A stretch of 64,000 nucleotides of DNA from Diaphorobacter aerolatus (lineage in GTDB: Bacteria; Pseudomonadota; Gammaproteobacteria; Burkholderiales; Burkholderiaceae_C), in assembly GCF_014489535.1 (NCBI RefSeq), contig NZ_CP060783.1:4237501-4301500 (forward strand). The letters run 5' to 3'. The position numbers were made by a program, and so were the translations under genes. Below the pieces are notes generated by a model, which saw nothing but the letters and a program-made list of their open reading frames with translations, was not told where the DNA came from and ran no database searches. Shown in pieces: positions 17,298 to 28,831 of this stretch (positions are counted from its first letter, which is position 1; every line of letters begins with the position of its first letter).

Positions 17298-20200
17298 GGG
17301 GTCTCCTCGTTTTCAGTGCAATAAGTGACGGTACGCAAAGCTAGCACTGGCGCGGGGTGGTCTGGGTAGACCGTTGATTTCATTGACTTTCCTGTTCGCT
17401 TTGTAAACGGGTATGGTGGCCTCCCACTTTTGAGGTTCACGATGCAGGGTTGGCACACAACGTTTTTGGGGATGCGTGGGCTCCCCCGCGATATCAGCGA
17501 CTTCGAGATGAAGGCATTTTTCACCTTCGATGGTGCCGAGCGCGACGCAATCAATGCACGCCGAGGTGATTCCCACAAGCTTGGTCTGGCGCTCCATATT
17601 GGTTTCCTGCGCATGAGTGGGCGTTTGCTCGGTGCCTTTCGGGTAATTCCAGTAGCCTTGTGGCGCCACCTTGGCAACGAGCTTGGCATTGCAGCACCAG
17701 AAGTCGCCTCGCTGAGAGCCATGTATGAACGCGGGCGCACGCTATTCGATCACCAACAAGTAGCCTGCACGGTCCTTGGATTCCAGTGGATGAGCGAGCA
17801 CCAGCGCCGCTCACTGGTACGTGAACTGCGCGACGAAGTGGCGCGCTGCGCCGACCGCGATCAGCTACTCGTGCGGGCGCGTCAATGGCTGTACAAGAAC
17901 AAGCTGGTGATCGTGCACGAGCGGGCAATTCGGACACTGATTGCGGCGGCACTTGCCCAGCTTGAAGTTGAAACAGGCACCGCCATCGCCGCCAGCGTTG
18001 ATCCAGCAACACTTGATCGCTGGCGAGCCTCAGTTTCAGAGCTGCGCCCAGATGGACAAACCCAGCAGAGTTGGCTATGGGCTGCACCGGCGAAACACTC
18101 AACCCGCCAAATCAGCGAGGTACTGGAGCGCATCGACCTGCTTTACACGCTGGACGTTCATAAGCACCTGGCAGACATCCCCGATCTCATCTTGCGCCGC
18201 TACGCGCGCCGACTTGTCTCCAGGCCGCCCTCAGCCGGAGCCAAGATCAAAGAGCCAGCGCGCACCGTGGAGGTCGCATGCTTTCTTCGGTATTGCCTGT
18301 TCACCACCACAGACCAGTTGATCCTTATGGTGCAGCGCCGGATCGCCGATCTGTGGCGTCAGGCTGCCGCCGATGTCCCCGCTACCGTCAATTGGGCCGC
18401 AATGTACAAAACGCTGCTCGGCGAACTTGTTGCCTTGAGCGCGCAAGGTGCGGTGCCAGATGCTGAGTTGCGTGCCCGTCTTGAAGCCTTGATCACCGAA
18501 ACCCAGAAACGCAAACCACCGAGCAGGGCCTCCCTGGTCCGCGAGGGATTGATTGATGGAATTCGCCCCGTGCGGTCGTTGCTCGTCGCCATTGCAAAGC
18601 TGCCCTGGCAGGCCACCGGCGAGCATCCTGCCATCGAGTACCTTGCCAAGCTGCAAGCTTTATATCTCAAAGGATCCAGAAAGCTGCCAGTTGAAGTGGT
18701 GGCACCAAGTCTGGGAATGATCTGGCAGGTTTCGATCTCCAGCCCAGACCGGGAACGGGCGTTTCAGGCGTTGGAGGTGGCCACCCTGTTTGCCCTGCGC
18801 CGCGCGGTGCGCAATGGCTCGGTCTGGATTGAGCACAGCCTGAGCTTTCGGGGTCGTGCGCGCTTGTTCTTCACGGACGAGCGTTGGCAGGCAGAGTCCA
18901 AGAAACACTATGCCCGTCTATCGTTACCCAGCAAGGCTGCCACTTTCTTGAAGCCTTTGCTGGCCAGAGTAACTGCCGGTGTCGATGCGGTGGCCGCTGC
19001 AGCCCGCAGTGGCGTACTGCGCGTGGATGATGAACTCCATTTGTCGCCATTGCCCGCAGAGGACGAAGACCCAGAAGTGACCAAGCTGCGCGCGGCTTTG
19101 GATCACCGCATCGGTGAGGTTCAATTGCCGGAAGTGATTCTGGCCGTTGACGCCCAGGTGCGCTTTAGCTGGATCATGCTCGGACGTGAGCCGCGCTCTA
19201 CCGACGAGCTGCTGATGGTCTATGCCGGCATCATGGCCCACGGCACCAGTCTGACTGCGGTCGAATGCGCGCGCATGATTCCGCAATTGTCTGCCACCAG
19301 CATTCGCCAGGCCATGCGCTGGGCGCGGGACGAACGGCGTCTGAGCCAGGCCTGCCAGGCTGTGCTGGAATTCATGCAGCGACACCCGATTGCCGCCACC
19401 TGGGGGCGGTCCGATTTGGCATCTTCTGACATGATGACCATGGAGACCACCAAACGGGTGTGGCAAGCCCGGCTTGATCCTCGGCGCAACACACCTTCCA
19501 TTGGAATCTACTCCCATGTAAAAGACCGGTGGGGCATCTTCCATGCGCAGCCCTTTGTGCTCAATGAGCGCCAGGCGGGCGTGGCCATTGAAGGTGTCAT
19601 CCGCCAAGAAAAGCTGGAGACCAGCCAGCTTGCTGTGGATACCCATGGCTACACCGACTTTGCCATGTCACATGCCCGTTTGCTTGGTTTTGATCTTTGC
19701 CCGCGGTTGAAGGAACTCAAACAGCGCCACCTCTTTGTGCCACGCGGCACCAAAGTGCCCGCAGAAATCGCTGCGGTGTGCGAAGCCAATGTCGACGTCG
19801 CTTTGATCGAAAAGCATTGGGATAGTCTGGTGCACCTGGCAGCCTCGGTCATGAGCGGACATGCCAGTGCGGTGGCAGCTCTTGCGCGGTTCGGTTCTGC
19901 CGCCCAGGGCGATCCAATCTATGAGGCTGGCGTGCAATTGGGGCGGTTGCTGCGTACGGCGTTTTTGGCTGACTACTTTGTCAAGGACGCTTTCAGGAAC
20001 GAGTTGCGCCGGGTGCTCAATCGGGGCGAGGCTGTTAACGCCCTCAAGCGCGCCATTTATACCGGCCGGATCAGCCCGGCGCAGGCCAAACGTGTCGATG
20101 AAATGCAGGCTGTGGCCGATGCGTTGAGCCTGATGGCCAACATCGTGATGGCGTGGAATACCTCACAGATGCAGGCGGTCCTGGATCGCTGGTCGAACCG

Positions 20201-20500
20201 CCGCCAGGTCATTCCACCGGAACTGATCGGGAAGATTGCGCCCACCAAGCTGGAGAGCATCAACTTGCGGGGTGTGTTTCGCTTCCCGGTTGACCGCTAT
20301 GCTGACCAAATCCTGCCTTCGCGGCCAAATGCATCGATAACTGGCACCAATGGATGAAACCGACCACGGTTTGACGCCACGAATCGCAGATTTGAAAGTG
20401 AACAGGAAAGTCAATGAAATCAACGATCTACCAACACCACCTCCGCGCCAGTGCTAGCTTTTCGTACCGTCACTTATTGCACTGAAAACGAGGAGACCCC
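17298..20500 (+). mobile_element. IS1071 copy 1 (Tn3 family)
   Basis: 3203 bp with imperfect terminal inverted repeats of about 110 bp beginning GGGGTCTCCTCGTTTTCAGT. No resolvase gene, as expected for IS1071. It is one base shorter than copy 2 because a G5 run in the left repeat reads G4 here (17354-17357). The left flank is GTTCC and the right flank TACTT, so this copy has no duplication of its own. Its right end cuts an IS91-family element. Confidence 0.93.
17442..20357 (+). CDS. tnpA: IS1071 transposase TnpA, copy 1
   Basis: 971 residues from ATG 17442 (GAGG upstream), the length known for IS1071 TnpA. Tn3-family DDE transposase: N-terminal DNA-binding region (WHTTFLGMRGLPRDISDFEM), C-terminal catalytic domain with DTHGYTDFAMS, ARLLGFDLCPRLK and the helical tail. 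It catalyses replicative transposition of the element and of DNA between two copies. It differs from copy 2 by Thr instead of Ser in DMMTMETTKR. Confidence 0.95.
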   Translation: MQGWHTTFLGMRGLPRDISDFEMKAFFTFDGAERDAINARRGDSHKLGLALHIGFLRMSGRLLGAFRVIPVALWRHLGNELGIAAPEVASLRAMYERGRTLFDHQQVACTVLGFQWMSEHQRRSLVRELRDEVARCADRDQLLVRARQWLYKNKLVIVHERAIRTLIAAALAQLEVETGTAIAASVDPATLDRWRASVSELRPDGQTQQSWLWAAPAKHSTRQISEVLERIDLLYTLDVHKHLADIPDLILRRYARRLVSRPPSAGAKIKEPARTVEVACFLRYCLFTTTDQLILMVQRRIADLWRQAAADVPATVNWAAMYKTLLGELVALSAQGAVPDAELRARLEALITETQKRKPPSRASLVREGLIDGIRPVRSLLVAIAKLPWQATGEHPAIEYLAKLQALYLKGSRKLPVEVVAPSLGMIWQVSISSPDRERAFQALEVATLFALRRAVRNGSVWIEHSLSFRGRARLFFTDERWQAESKKHYARLSLPSKAATFLKPLLARVTAGVDAVAAAARSGVLRVDDELHLSPLPAEDEDPEVTKLRAALDHRIGEVQLPEVILAVDAQVRFSWIMLGREPRSTDELLMVYAGIMAHGTSLTAVECARMIPQLSATSIRQAMRWARDERRLSQACQAVLEFMQRHPIAATWGRSDLASSDMMTMETTKRVWQARLDPRRNTPSIGIYSHVKDRWGIFHAQPFVLNERQAGVAIEGVIRQEKLETSQLAVDTHGYTDFAMSHARLLGFDLCPRLKELKQRHLFVPRGTKVPAEIAAVCEANVDVALIEKHWDSLVHLAASVMSGHASAVAALARFGSAAQGDPIYEAGVQLGRLLRTAFLADYFVKDAFRNELRRVLNRGEAVNALKRAIYTGRISPAQAKRVDEMQAVADALSLMANIVMAWNTSQMQAVLDRWSNRRQVIPPELIGKIAPTKLESINLRGVFRFPVDRYADQILPSRPNASITGTNG

Positions 20501-21841
20501 TACTTCATGCAACGCGACGGAGCGGTGCTGAGCATGGTGCTGCGCATCTTTCTGCGGGTGATCGCACAAACTCTGCAGACCCACAGCCCCGGTGCGGCCC
20601 ATATGGACAAGGCAGGCCTGCACATCGGTGCCATCGCCTTCATTCACCGATTCGGCTCCAGCCTCAATGAACACGTCCACTTCCACGTTTGTGTGGTGGA
20701 CGGGGTGTTTGAGGAAGTGGAGGGCGAGGGCGATGCTGATGCGACCCCTCGAATCTCATCGCCGGGTGTCATCTTTCACGCGGCCACCGGCATCGATGCG
20801 GCTACCGTGGCCCCAGTGCAGACCACACTGCAAAAACGCATCCTGCGCGCCTTCGTTGCTCGGGCCTGCTGGAGAACTGTGACGCCAAAGACATGCTGGG
20901 CTACAAACACAGCGGCTTCTCGGTGGACGCCGGTGTCTGCATCGAAGCCCACGACCGCGCTGCGCTGGAGCGGCTGCTGCGCTATTGCGCGCGTCCACCG
21001 TTTTCCATGGAGCGCCTACGCAAAGAGGGAAGCAAACTGGTGTACCGCTGTGCCAAACAGCGCAGCGAGCCCACCAGTGACAAGCGTGGTGCCAAGGCAG
21101 ATGAGCTGCACCTCACACCGCTGGAACTGATCGACCGCATCGCCGCGCTGGTGCCACCGCCACGCACCCACCGGCACCGCTACTTTGGTGTGCTGGCACC
21201 AAACTCGCCGCTGAGAGCGGCGGTAACGGCGCTGGCTCAGCCTGCTGCGTCGCAACCAGCCACGGTGGAGACTGCACAACCTGGCGCGGGCGTACCTGGG
21301 GTGGCGGCGCCGGGCAACGCGGCCACACCCACACCCGAACCTGAAGCACGCCCGAAGCGAGCGGCGCATTACTTGTGGGCGGTGCTGATTGCCCGCATCT
21401 ACGAGGCATTTCCGCTGCTGTGCCCCATGTGCGGTGGGCAGATGCGCATCATTGCCTTCATCACCCACAGCGCCGAAATCCGCCACATCCTGAACCACAT
21501 CGGGGTGGAGTCTGCCCCCCGCACATCACCCCGGCACGCGGGCCACCGCTGTGGGAGGGCTGCGACGCGCCGGTGGATGATGGTGCGCAAGGCGAGCCGG
21601 ATTGGGATCTGGCAGCTCAACCCGACGAGGTAGACCAGCGCGTCAATTGGTGACCCAGTGAAGCGGCGGTATCCATCGCTGCGGGGAAGCAGCTGCGCGC
21701 GCGCCAGGCCCAAATGCATACTGCCTCCCAAGCTCTTGCCATTGAGCGGCAAGCGAGCGCTCAACCTTCCTTGGCCGAACGTGTTTCGAGGCCCAAAACT
21801 CGTGCCATACTTGGCCTCATGCGGTTGAATTTCCTATCCGT
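20501..21841 (+). pseudogene. IS91-family element remnant A, 5' end removed by IS1071
   Basis: The sequence is the same as 29224-30563 over its whole length except for one base in a G run (G4 here, G3 there). It starts abruptly at the IS1071 end inside the transposase gene (TACTTCATGCAACGCG) and ends at CCTATCCGT just before pcaI. Transposase motifs visible are HVHFHVCVVDGVF and a C-terminal zinc-finger-like CPMCGGQ; the TGA is at 21651. The coding frame is further split at two G/C runs (GGG near 20864 and C6 near 21515). No other gene lies in this 1.3-kb stretch. Confidence 0.85.
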
Positions 21842-21867
21842 CTTTTCCCTCACTGGACCAGCAACAC

Positions 21868-22563
21868 ATGATCAACAAGATTGCGGATTCCGTTGCCGAG
21901 GCGCTCGCGGGCGTGCAGGACGGCGCCACCGTACTGATTGGCGGCTTTGGCACTTCGGGCAACCCCATTGAACTGATCAACGGCCTGATCGCCCAAGGCG
22001 CGCGCGACCTCACCGTGGTCAACAACAACGCCGGCAACGGCGATGCCGGCCTGGCCGCGCTGCTCAAGAGCGGGCAGGTGCGCAAGATCATCTGCAGCTT
22101 CCCGCGCCAGGTGGACAGCTATGTGTTCGACGAGCTGTACCGCAGCGGCAAGATCGAACTGGAACTGGTGCCCCAGGGCAACCTGGCCGAGCGCATGCGC
22201 GCCGCGGGCGCCGGCATCGGCGCCTTCTTCTGCCCCACGGCCTATGGCACGCAGCTGGCCGAAAGCAAGGAAACCCGCGAGATCAACGGCAAGCACTACG
22301 TGCTGGAGTACCCCATCTACGGCGATGTGGCCTTGGTCAAGGCCGAGAAGGGCGACCGCTGGGGCAACCTGACCTACCGCATGTCGGCGCGCAACTTCGG
22401 CCCCGTGTGCGCCATGGCGGCCAAGTACACCGTGGCCACCGTGCATGAACTGGTGGAGCTGGGCGAGATGGACCCCGAGGCCGTGGTCACCCCCGGCATC
22501 TACGTGAGCAAGGTCGTCCAGGTGCCGCGCGTGGCCACCCAGGCCGGTGGATTCAAGAAGTAA
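21868..22563 (+). CDS. pcaI: 3-oxoadipate CoA-transferase subunit A
   Basis: 231 residues. Class I CoA-transferase alpha subunit with the glycine-rich loop LIGGFGTSGNP near the N terminus and VPQGNLAERMRA. With PcaJ it moves CoA from succinyl-CoA to 3-oxoadipate in the beta-ketoadipate pathway of aromatic degradation. The gene starts only 26 bp after the IS91 remnant, with no convincing promoter and only a weak ribosome site (CTGGA), so its native upstream region has been lost. Confidence 0.9.
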   Translation: MINKIADSVAEALAGVQDGATVLIGGFGTSGNPIELINGLIAQGARDLTVVNNNAGNGDAGLAALLKSGQVRKIICSFPRQVDSYVFDELYRSGKIELELVPQGNLAERMRAAGAGIGAFFCPTAYGTQLAESKETREINGKHYVLEYPIYGDVALVKAEKGDRWGNLTYRMSARNFGPVCAMAAKYTVATVHELVELGEMDPEAVVTPGIYVSKVVQVPRVATQAGGFKK

Positions 22564-22590
22564 AGCCCGTTCAGCCCAAGGAGATACAGC

Positions 22591-23244
22591 GTGAGCAGCT
22601 ATCAAAAACGAACCAAGGACGAACTGGCCGCACGAGTGGCCCAGGACATCTTCGACGGTGCCTATGTGAACCTGGGCATCGGCCAGCCGACCCTGGTGGC
22701 CAACCACATCCCCGCAGGCCGCGAGGTGGTGCTGCATTCCGAGAACGGCATCCTGGGCATGGGCCCCGCACCCGCCAAGGGCCAGGAGGACTATGACCTG
22801 ACCAACGCCGGCAAGCAGCCCGTGACGCTGCTGCCCGGTGGCTGCTACTTCCACCATGCCGACAGCTTCGCGATGATGCGCGGCGGCCACCTGGACATCT
22901 GCGTGCTGGGCGCCTTCCAGGTGTCGGCCACGGGCGACCTGGCCAACTGGAGCACCGGCGAGCCCGGCGCCATTCCCGCCGTGGGCGGCGCCATGGACCT
23001 GGCCGTGGGCGCCAAGTCCACCTGGGTGATGATGGATCTGGTCAGCAAGACCGGCGAATGCAAGGTGGTCCAGGCCTGCAGCTACCCCCTGACGGGCCTG
23101 GCCTGCGTCAAGCGCATCTACACCGACCTGTGCACGCTGGAATGCACGCCCCAGGGCCTGCGCCTGATCGACACCGTGCCCGGCCTCTCGCACGAGGAAC
23201 TGGAGCGCATCGTCGGCCTGCCGATCCAGCCCGCACAGCAATAA
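22591..23244 (+). CDS. pcaJ: 3-oxoadipate CoA-transferase subunit B
   Basis: 217 residues from a GTG at 22591 with AGGAG upstream. Class I CoA-transferase beta subunit with the catalytic glutamate motif SENG (HSENGILGMGP) and the glycine-rich FDxxxNLGIGQP segment. Partner of PcaI, 27 nt downstream in the same operon. A Comamonadaceae-type hairpin follows the stop. Confidence 0.92.
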   Translation: MSSYQKRTKDELAARVAQDIFDGAYVNLGIGQPTLVANHIPAGREVVLHSENGILGMGPAPAKGQEDYDLTNAGKQPVTLLPGGCYFHHADSFAMMRGGHLDICVLGAFQVSATGDLANWSTGEPGAIPAVGGAMDLAVGAKSTWVMMDLVSKTGECKVVQACSYPLTGLACVKRIYTDLCTLECTPQGLRLIDTVPGLSHEELERIVGLPIQPAQQ

Positions 23245-23259
23245 GTACCAAAACGGCCT

Positions 23260-23298
23260 CCAGCGCTTGATGGACAAGCGCTGGCAGCTCACTTTTTT
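23260..23298 (+). terminator. Hairpin with T run between pcaJ and pcaF
   Basis: Perfect 9-bp stem CCAGCGCTT/AAGCGCTGG (23260-23268 with 23276-23284) with a 7-nt loop, followed by six Ts at 23293-23298. Palindromes of this kind, with an AGCGCTT core, are scattered between genes in Comamonadaceae genomes (recalled knowledge). Here it may attenuate rather than end transcription, because pcaF follows with its own ribosome site. Confidence 0.6.
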
Positions 23299-23319
23299 GA
23301 TATTCCCTTCGGAGACACC

Positions 23320-24530
<1,211 letters not shown>

Positions 24531-24557
24531 GCGCGTCGCGTGACCCGAGGAGCGAGC

Positions 24558-25358
24558 ATGAACAAGCAAGAACGCTGGGTGGATGTGCAGGGCGGGCGCC
24601 TGCGCGTGTGCGTGCAAGGCCCCGAGGGCGCCCCGGCCCTGGTGTTTTCCAACTCCCTGGGCACCACGCTGGAGATGTGGGACGCGCAGGCCGCGCGCTT
24701 CGCCCAGGACTTCCGCGTGGTGCGCTACGACACGCGCGGCCACGGCGCGAGCGTGGTGACACCCGGCCCCTACACCTTCGAACTGCTGGGCGGCGACGTG
24801 GTCGCGCTGCTGGATGCGCTGCGGATCGAGCGTGCGCACTTCTGCGGCATCTCCATGGGCGGCTTCACGGGCCTGTGGCTGGGCGTGCACCAGCCCCAGC
24901 GCCTGCTGAGCCTGGCCGTGTGCAACAGCGCCGCCAAGATCGGCACGGCCGAAGGCTGGCAGGCCCGCGCCGCGCTGGTGCGCGAAAAGGGCCGTGACGC
25001 CATGGCGGAGCTGGCCGCATCGTCACCCGCGCGCTGGTTCACCCCAGCCTTCTGCGCGGCCGAGCCGGACGTGGTGCTGCGCGCGCAGAGCTGGATTGCC
25101 GGCATTTCCCCTGAGGGCTATGCCGCCTGCTGCGAAGCCCTGGCGCTGGCCGACCTGCGCTCGCAGGTCGGTGGCATCGACGTGCCCACGCTGATAGTGG
25201 CCGGCAGCGCCGACCCCGTGACCACCGTGGCCGACAGCCGCTTCATGCAGGCGGCCATTGCCGGTGCGCGGCTGGCCGAGGTGCCGGCTTCGCACCTGTC
25301 CAACCTGGAAGCGCCGCAGGCCTTTGACGAGGCCCTGGCGCAGTTCCTGCGCGGCTGA
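24558..25358 (+). CDS. pcaD: 3-oxoadipate enol-lactonase
   Basis: 266 residues from ATG 24558 (GAGGAG upstream). Alpha/beta hydrolase with nucleophile elbow GISMGG, acidic residue region VAGSADPVTT and a C-terminal histidine in PASHLSNLE. It opens 3-oxoadipate enol-lactone to 3-oxoadipate, the step before PcaIJ. Same operon as pcaF. Confidence 0.88.
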   Translation: MNKQERWVDVQGGRLRVCVQGPEGAPALVFSNSLGTTLEMWDAQAARFAQDFRVVRYDTRGHGASVVTPGPYTFELLGGDVVALLDALRIERAHFCGISMGGFTGLWLGVHQPQRLLSLAVCNSAAKIGTAEGWQARAALVREKGRDAMAELAASSPARWFTPAFCAAEPDVVLRAQSWIAGISPEGYAACCEALALADLRSQVGGIDVPTLIVAGSADPVTTVADSRFMQAAIAGARLAEVPASHLSNLEAPQAFDEALAQFLRG

Positions 25359-25446
25359 GACCGCGGGCGGCGATGCAGTGCGGCTTGCTGCGCTGCCCAC
25401 GCCGCTTCCTTCCATTCATCCAATCCTAGAGAAAGAGGAAACAAGC

Positions 25447-26439
25447 ATGACCAACCTTCATCACACCACCCGCCGCACGCTGCTGGCCTCCCTGGCCGTG
25501 GCCGCCGCCGGCGCGCTGCCCCTGGGCGCCCTGGCGCAGAACTTCCCCACCAAGCCCATCACCATCATCGTGCCGTTCTCGGCCGGCGGCACCACCGACA
25601 TCCTGGCGCGCATCGTGGGCCAGGGCCTCACCACCGAGCTGGGCCAGTCCGTCGTGGTGGACAACAAGCCCGGAGCGGGCGGCAACATTGGCGGATCGCT
25701 GGCCGCCAAGGCCGCGGCCGACGGCTACACCCTGTTCATGGGCACGGTGGGCACGCACGCCATCAACCAGTCGCTGTACAAGAAGATGCCCTTCGACCCG
25801 GTGAAGGACTTTGCGCCGCTGTCGCGCGTGGCCACGGTGCCCAACCTGTTGGTCGCACACCCCAGCCAGCCGTTCAAGACCGTGAAGGAAATGATCGCCT
25901 ATGCCAAGGCCAACCCCGGCAAGATCACGTATGGCTCGCCCGGCAGCGGCGCGTCGCCCCACGTGTCGGGCGAGCTCTTCAAGAGCATGACCGGCACCGA
26001 TCTGCTGCACATCCCCTACAAGGGCAGCGCCCCCGCCATGACCGACCTGCTGGGCGGCCAGACCTCCGTCATGTTCGACAACATGCCCTCGGCCATCCAG
26101 CACGTGCGCTCGGGCAAGCTGCGCCCCATCGCCGTGACCACCGCCAAGCGCTCGCCCGAGCTGCCTGACGTGCCGACCATCGCCGAAGCCGGCGTGCCCG
26201 GCTACGAGGCAACCTCCTGGTTCGGCATGTTTGCGCCGGCCGGCACGCCCAAGCCGGTGCTGGACAAGCTGCACGCCGCGCTGATCAAGGTGCTGAACCA
26301 GGCCGACGTGAAGAAGAAGATCGCCGAGCAGGGCGGTGACGTAGTGGCCGAGACACCCGAGCAGTTCGCCGCCTTCATCAAGGCCGAAAGCGTGAAGTGG
26401 GGCAAGGTGGTGAAGGAGTCCGGCGCGACGGCCGACTGA
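25447..26439 (+). CDS. Bug/TctC-family periplasmic solute-binding protein
   Basis: 330 residues with a twin-arginine-like N terminus and signal (TRRTLLASLAVAAAGALPLGALA), then the Bug-family opening FPTKPITIIVPFSAGGTTDI and VVVDNKPGAGGNIG. These proteins bind carboxylates for tripartite tricarboxylate transporters and are greatly expanded in Burkholderiales. In pca clusters they may bind an aromatic or dicarboxylate substrate, but no TctA/TctB membrane genes are here. Followed by a terminator. Confidence 0.85.
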   Translation: MTNLHHTTRRTLLASLAVAAAGALPLGALAQNFPTKPITIIVPFSAGGTTDILARIVGQGLTTELGQSVVVDNKPGAGGNIGGSLAAKAAADGYTLFMGTVGTHAINQSLYKKMPFDPVKDFAPLSRVATVPNLLVAHPSQPFKTVKEMIAYAKANPGKITYGSPGSGASPHVSGELFKSMTGTDLLHIPYKGSAPAMTDLLGGQTSVMFDNMPSAIQHVRSGKLRPIAVTTAKRSPELPDVPTIAEAGVPGYEATSWFGMFAPAGTPKPVLDKLHAALIKVLNQADVKKKIAEQGGDVVAETPEQFAAFIKAESVKWGKVVKESGATAD

Positions 26440-26518
26440 CCCTTCGCTGAGCGGTTCAGCCCCTTACCCTCCCTCACACGGCGTGTGGAGGGGTAGCGGT
26501 AATCTGCTATTGATACGA

Positions 26519-26559
26519 GAGCTTGTAGCGCTTGATAGGTGGGCGCTACAGGCTCTTTT
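26519..26559 (+). terminator. Rho-independent terminator after the pca/tctC cluster
   Basis: The stem GAGC-tt-GTAGCGC pairs with GCGCTAC-ag-GCTC (26519-26531 with 26543-26555), followed by four Ts. The facing truncated kefB fragment ends two bases further on, so it may serve both strands. A second hairpin with CACAC/GTGTG lies just upstream near 26475-26490. Confidence 0.65.
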
Positions 26560-26560
26560 G

Positions 26561-27600
26561 TTATGGAGCCTTGGGTGCCTGGGGCACATCGGGCGGCAGG
26601 CCGGCGCCAGCCTCCGCCGCGGCCATGCGTTCCTGGCGCTCCTTGGCCATCTGCTCCACCAGCTGGGCGCGGCCCTGCTTGGCGACGGCGATCATGGCCT
26701 CGCGGTCGTTGTGGTGCTCGTACATGCGGTTGGACAGCGCCATGTTGTGCGCGCGGAAGCGCTCGGCCAAGGTGTCGGCCTCTTGCGGCGACAGGCCGTT
26801 GAGCTCCAGCACCGTGCGTGCGGTGCGCAGGCTGGACTCGAACACCTCGCGTTCCACATGCTCCACGCCCAGATCGCGCAGCGCGTGCCAGTGCGTCACG
26901 TCGCGCGCGCGCGCCACGATCTGCAACTGGGGAAAGTGCTTCTTCGCCAGTTGCACGATCTTGAGCGACTGCTCCGGCGCGTCCACCGCCACCACCAGGA
27001 TGCGCGCATGCTCGGCGCCGGCCATGCGCAGCAGGTTCACGCGCGTGGCGTCGCCATAGAACACGCGGTAGCCAAAGGTGTGGGCCACCTCCAGCATCTC
27101 CACGCTGTGGTCCAGCACCGTGGCGGGCACGCCCTGCGCCAGCATCATGCGCGCCACGATCTGCCCATAGCGCCCGAAGCCGGCAATGATCACCGGCGCC
27201 GACTGCGGCTCGGAGATCTCCTGCGCCTGCGGGGCGGTCTTCAGCGTGGCAAAGCGCTTGAGCAGCACCCGGTCCAGCAGCACCAGCAGCAGCGGGCTGA
27301 TCAGCATGGACAAGGCTACCGCGCCGATCAGCAGCGACGCCATCTCGGCCGGAATCGCGCGAAAGCCCGCGCCGGCCTGGAACACCACGAAGGCGAACTC
27401 GCCGCCCTGCGCCAGCAGCAGCGTGAACACCGGCCGCTCCTGGTAGGGCATGGCGGTCACGCGCGCCAGCGTCCAGATCACCAGTGCCTTGATGCCCAGG
27501 AAGCCCAGCAGCAGCGCCAGCATGCCCCAGGGCGTGCGCAGGATCACGCTGTCGGCCACCGCAGCCTCCGCTGCCGCCCTGCTCACCAACAGCGCCGATC
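26561..27600 (-). pseudogene. KefB/KefC-type potassium/proton antiporter, C-terminal fragment
   Basis: About 345 residues: the last membrane helices of a CPA2 antiporter (WGMLALLLGFLGIKALVIW, LLLAQGGEFAFVVFQ) and a TrkA-N nucleotide-binding domain (VIIAGFGRYGQIVARM). The upstream open frame past about 27600 is the antisense of the lpd fragment, so the gene lacks its N-terminal half. The junction is placed to within about 20 bp. It should be non-functional. Confidence 0.8.
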
Positions 27601-28723
27601 CCGCGAAACCACCGGCACCGGCCAGGACAAGACCGGCAGCAAAAAGGTGGTGGCGTTCAAGAAGGCCATCATCGCCGCTGGCAGCCAGGCCGTGCGCCTG
27701 CCCTTCATGCCCGACGATCCGCGCGTGGTGGACTCCACCGGCGCACTGGCGCTGCAGGGCGTGCCCCAAAAGATGCTCATCGTCGGCGGCGGCATCATCG
27801 GCCTGGAAATGGGCACGGTGTACAGCACGCTGGGCGCCCGCCTGGACGTGGTCGAGATGATGGACGGCCTGATGCAGGGCGCGGACCGCGACCTCGTCAA
27901 GGTCTGGGAGAAGATGAACAAGCACCGCTTCGACAACATCCTGCTCAAGACCAAGACCGTGGGCGCCCAGGCCACGCCCGAAGGCATCCAGGTGCAGTTC
28001 GAGGGCCTGGACGGCACGAAGAGCGAAGGCACCTACGACCTGGTGCTGCAGGCCGTGGGCCGCACCCCCAACGGCAAGAAGATCGCTGCCGACAAGGCCG
28101 GCGTGTCTGTGACGGACCGCGGTTTCATCAACGTGGACATCCAGATGCGCACCAATGTGCCGCACATCTTCGCCATCGGCGACATCGTGGGCCAGCCCAT
28201 GCTGGCGCACAAGGCGGTGCACGAGGCGCATGTGGCGGCGGAAGTGATCGCCGGCGAATTGCAGGGCAACAAGGAACTGGCCAGCGCCGCCTTCAACGCC
28301 CGCGTGATCCCCAGCGTGGCCTACACCGACCCCGAAGTGGCCTGGGTGGGCCTGACCGAAGACCAGGCCAAGCAGCAGGGCATCAAGGTCAAGAAGGGCC
28401 TGTTCCCCTGGGCGGCCTCGGGCCGCGCCATTGCCAACGGCCGCGACGAAGGCGTCACCAAGCTGCTGTTCGACGACAGCCCCGAAGCAGGATCAGGAGA
28501 CGGCCATGCTGGCCGGGGCCACGGCAAGATCCTGGGCGGCGGCATGGTCGGCACGCATGCGGGCGACATGATCGGCGAGATCGCCCTGGCCATCGAGATG
28601 GGTGCGGACGCTGTCGACATCGGCAAGACCATCCACCCGCATCCGACGCTGGGCGAGAGCATCGGCATGGCGGCGGAAGTGGCGCATGGCAGCTGCACGG
28701 ATGTGCCGCCTGCGCGCAAGTAA
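27601..28723 (+). pseudogene. lpdA: Dihydrolipoyl dehydrogenase, N-terminally truncated copy 1
   Basis: About 370 residues from within the protein to its natural stop. The NAD-binding site (LIVGGGIIGLEMGTVYSTLG), the FAD-binding [13 protein letters not shown] and the C-terminal active-site HPHPT motif are present. The N-terminal FAD-binding motif and the redox CxxxxC pair are missing, removed at the junction with kefB near 27600. It cannot catalyse lipoamide oxidation. A second, about 95% identical fragment lies at 37214-37484. Confidence 0.85.
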
Positions 28724-28746
28724 GTCCGCAGCCAAGCTACCCTGAC

Positions 28747-28780
28747 AAGGCCCGAACTGGCGACGGTTCGGGCCTTGTGC
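28747..28780 (+). terminator. Hairpin terminator behind lpd
   Basis: 11-bp perfect stem AAGGCCCGAAC/GTTCGGGCCTT (28747-28757 with 28766-28776), followed by a short mixed T tract (GTGCTTTG). It marks the end of native lpd sequence; the IS91-family element begins soon after. Confidence 0.6.
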
Positions 28781-28808
28781 TTTGCGTACCCAAACAATCG
28801 CCGCAGAA

Positions 28809-28828
28809 TACTGTGCATTTGTACAGTA
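28809..28828 (+). promoter_or_regulatory. LexA (SOS) box-like palindrome before the IS91 transposase
   Basis: TACTGT-N8-ACAGTA, a match to the conserved ends of the LexA operator, extended to a 9-bp perfect inverted repeat (GAATACTGT/ACAGTATTC, 28806-28831). It ends one base before the ATG at 28832, so a bound repressor would block expression. The alternative is a site for another regulator. Confidence 0.5.
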
Positions 28829-28831
28829 TTC

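Noticed and set aside
17298-20500. IS1071 as a Tn21- or Tn3-type transposon with resolvase
   Set aside because: No resolvase or res site is present; termini and 971-residue transposase match IS1071.
26561-28231. A 556-residue minus-strand KefB protein
   Set aside because: The region beyond about 27600 is the antisense of lpd; only the C-terminal part is real antiporter sequence.
26483-28723. A single 746-codon plus-strand frame apparently fusing a long basic protein to lpd
   Set aside because: The first half is the antisense of the kefB fragment and has shadow-type composition; only the part after about 27601 is lpd.
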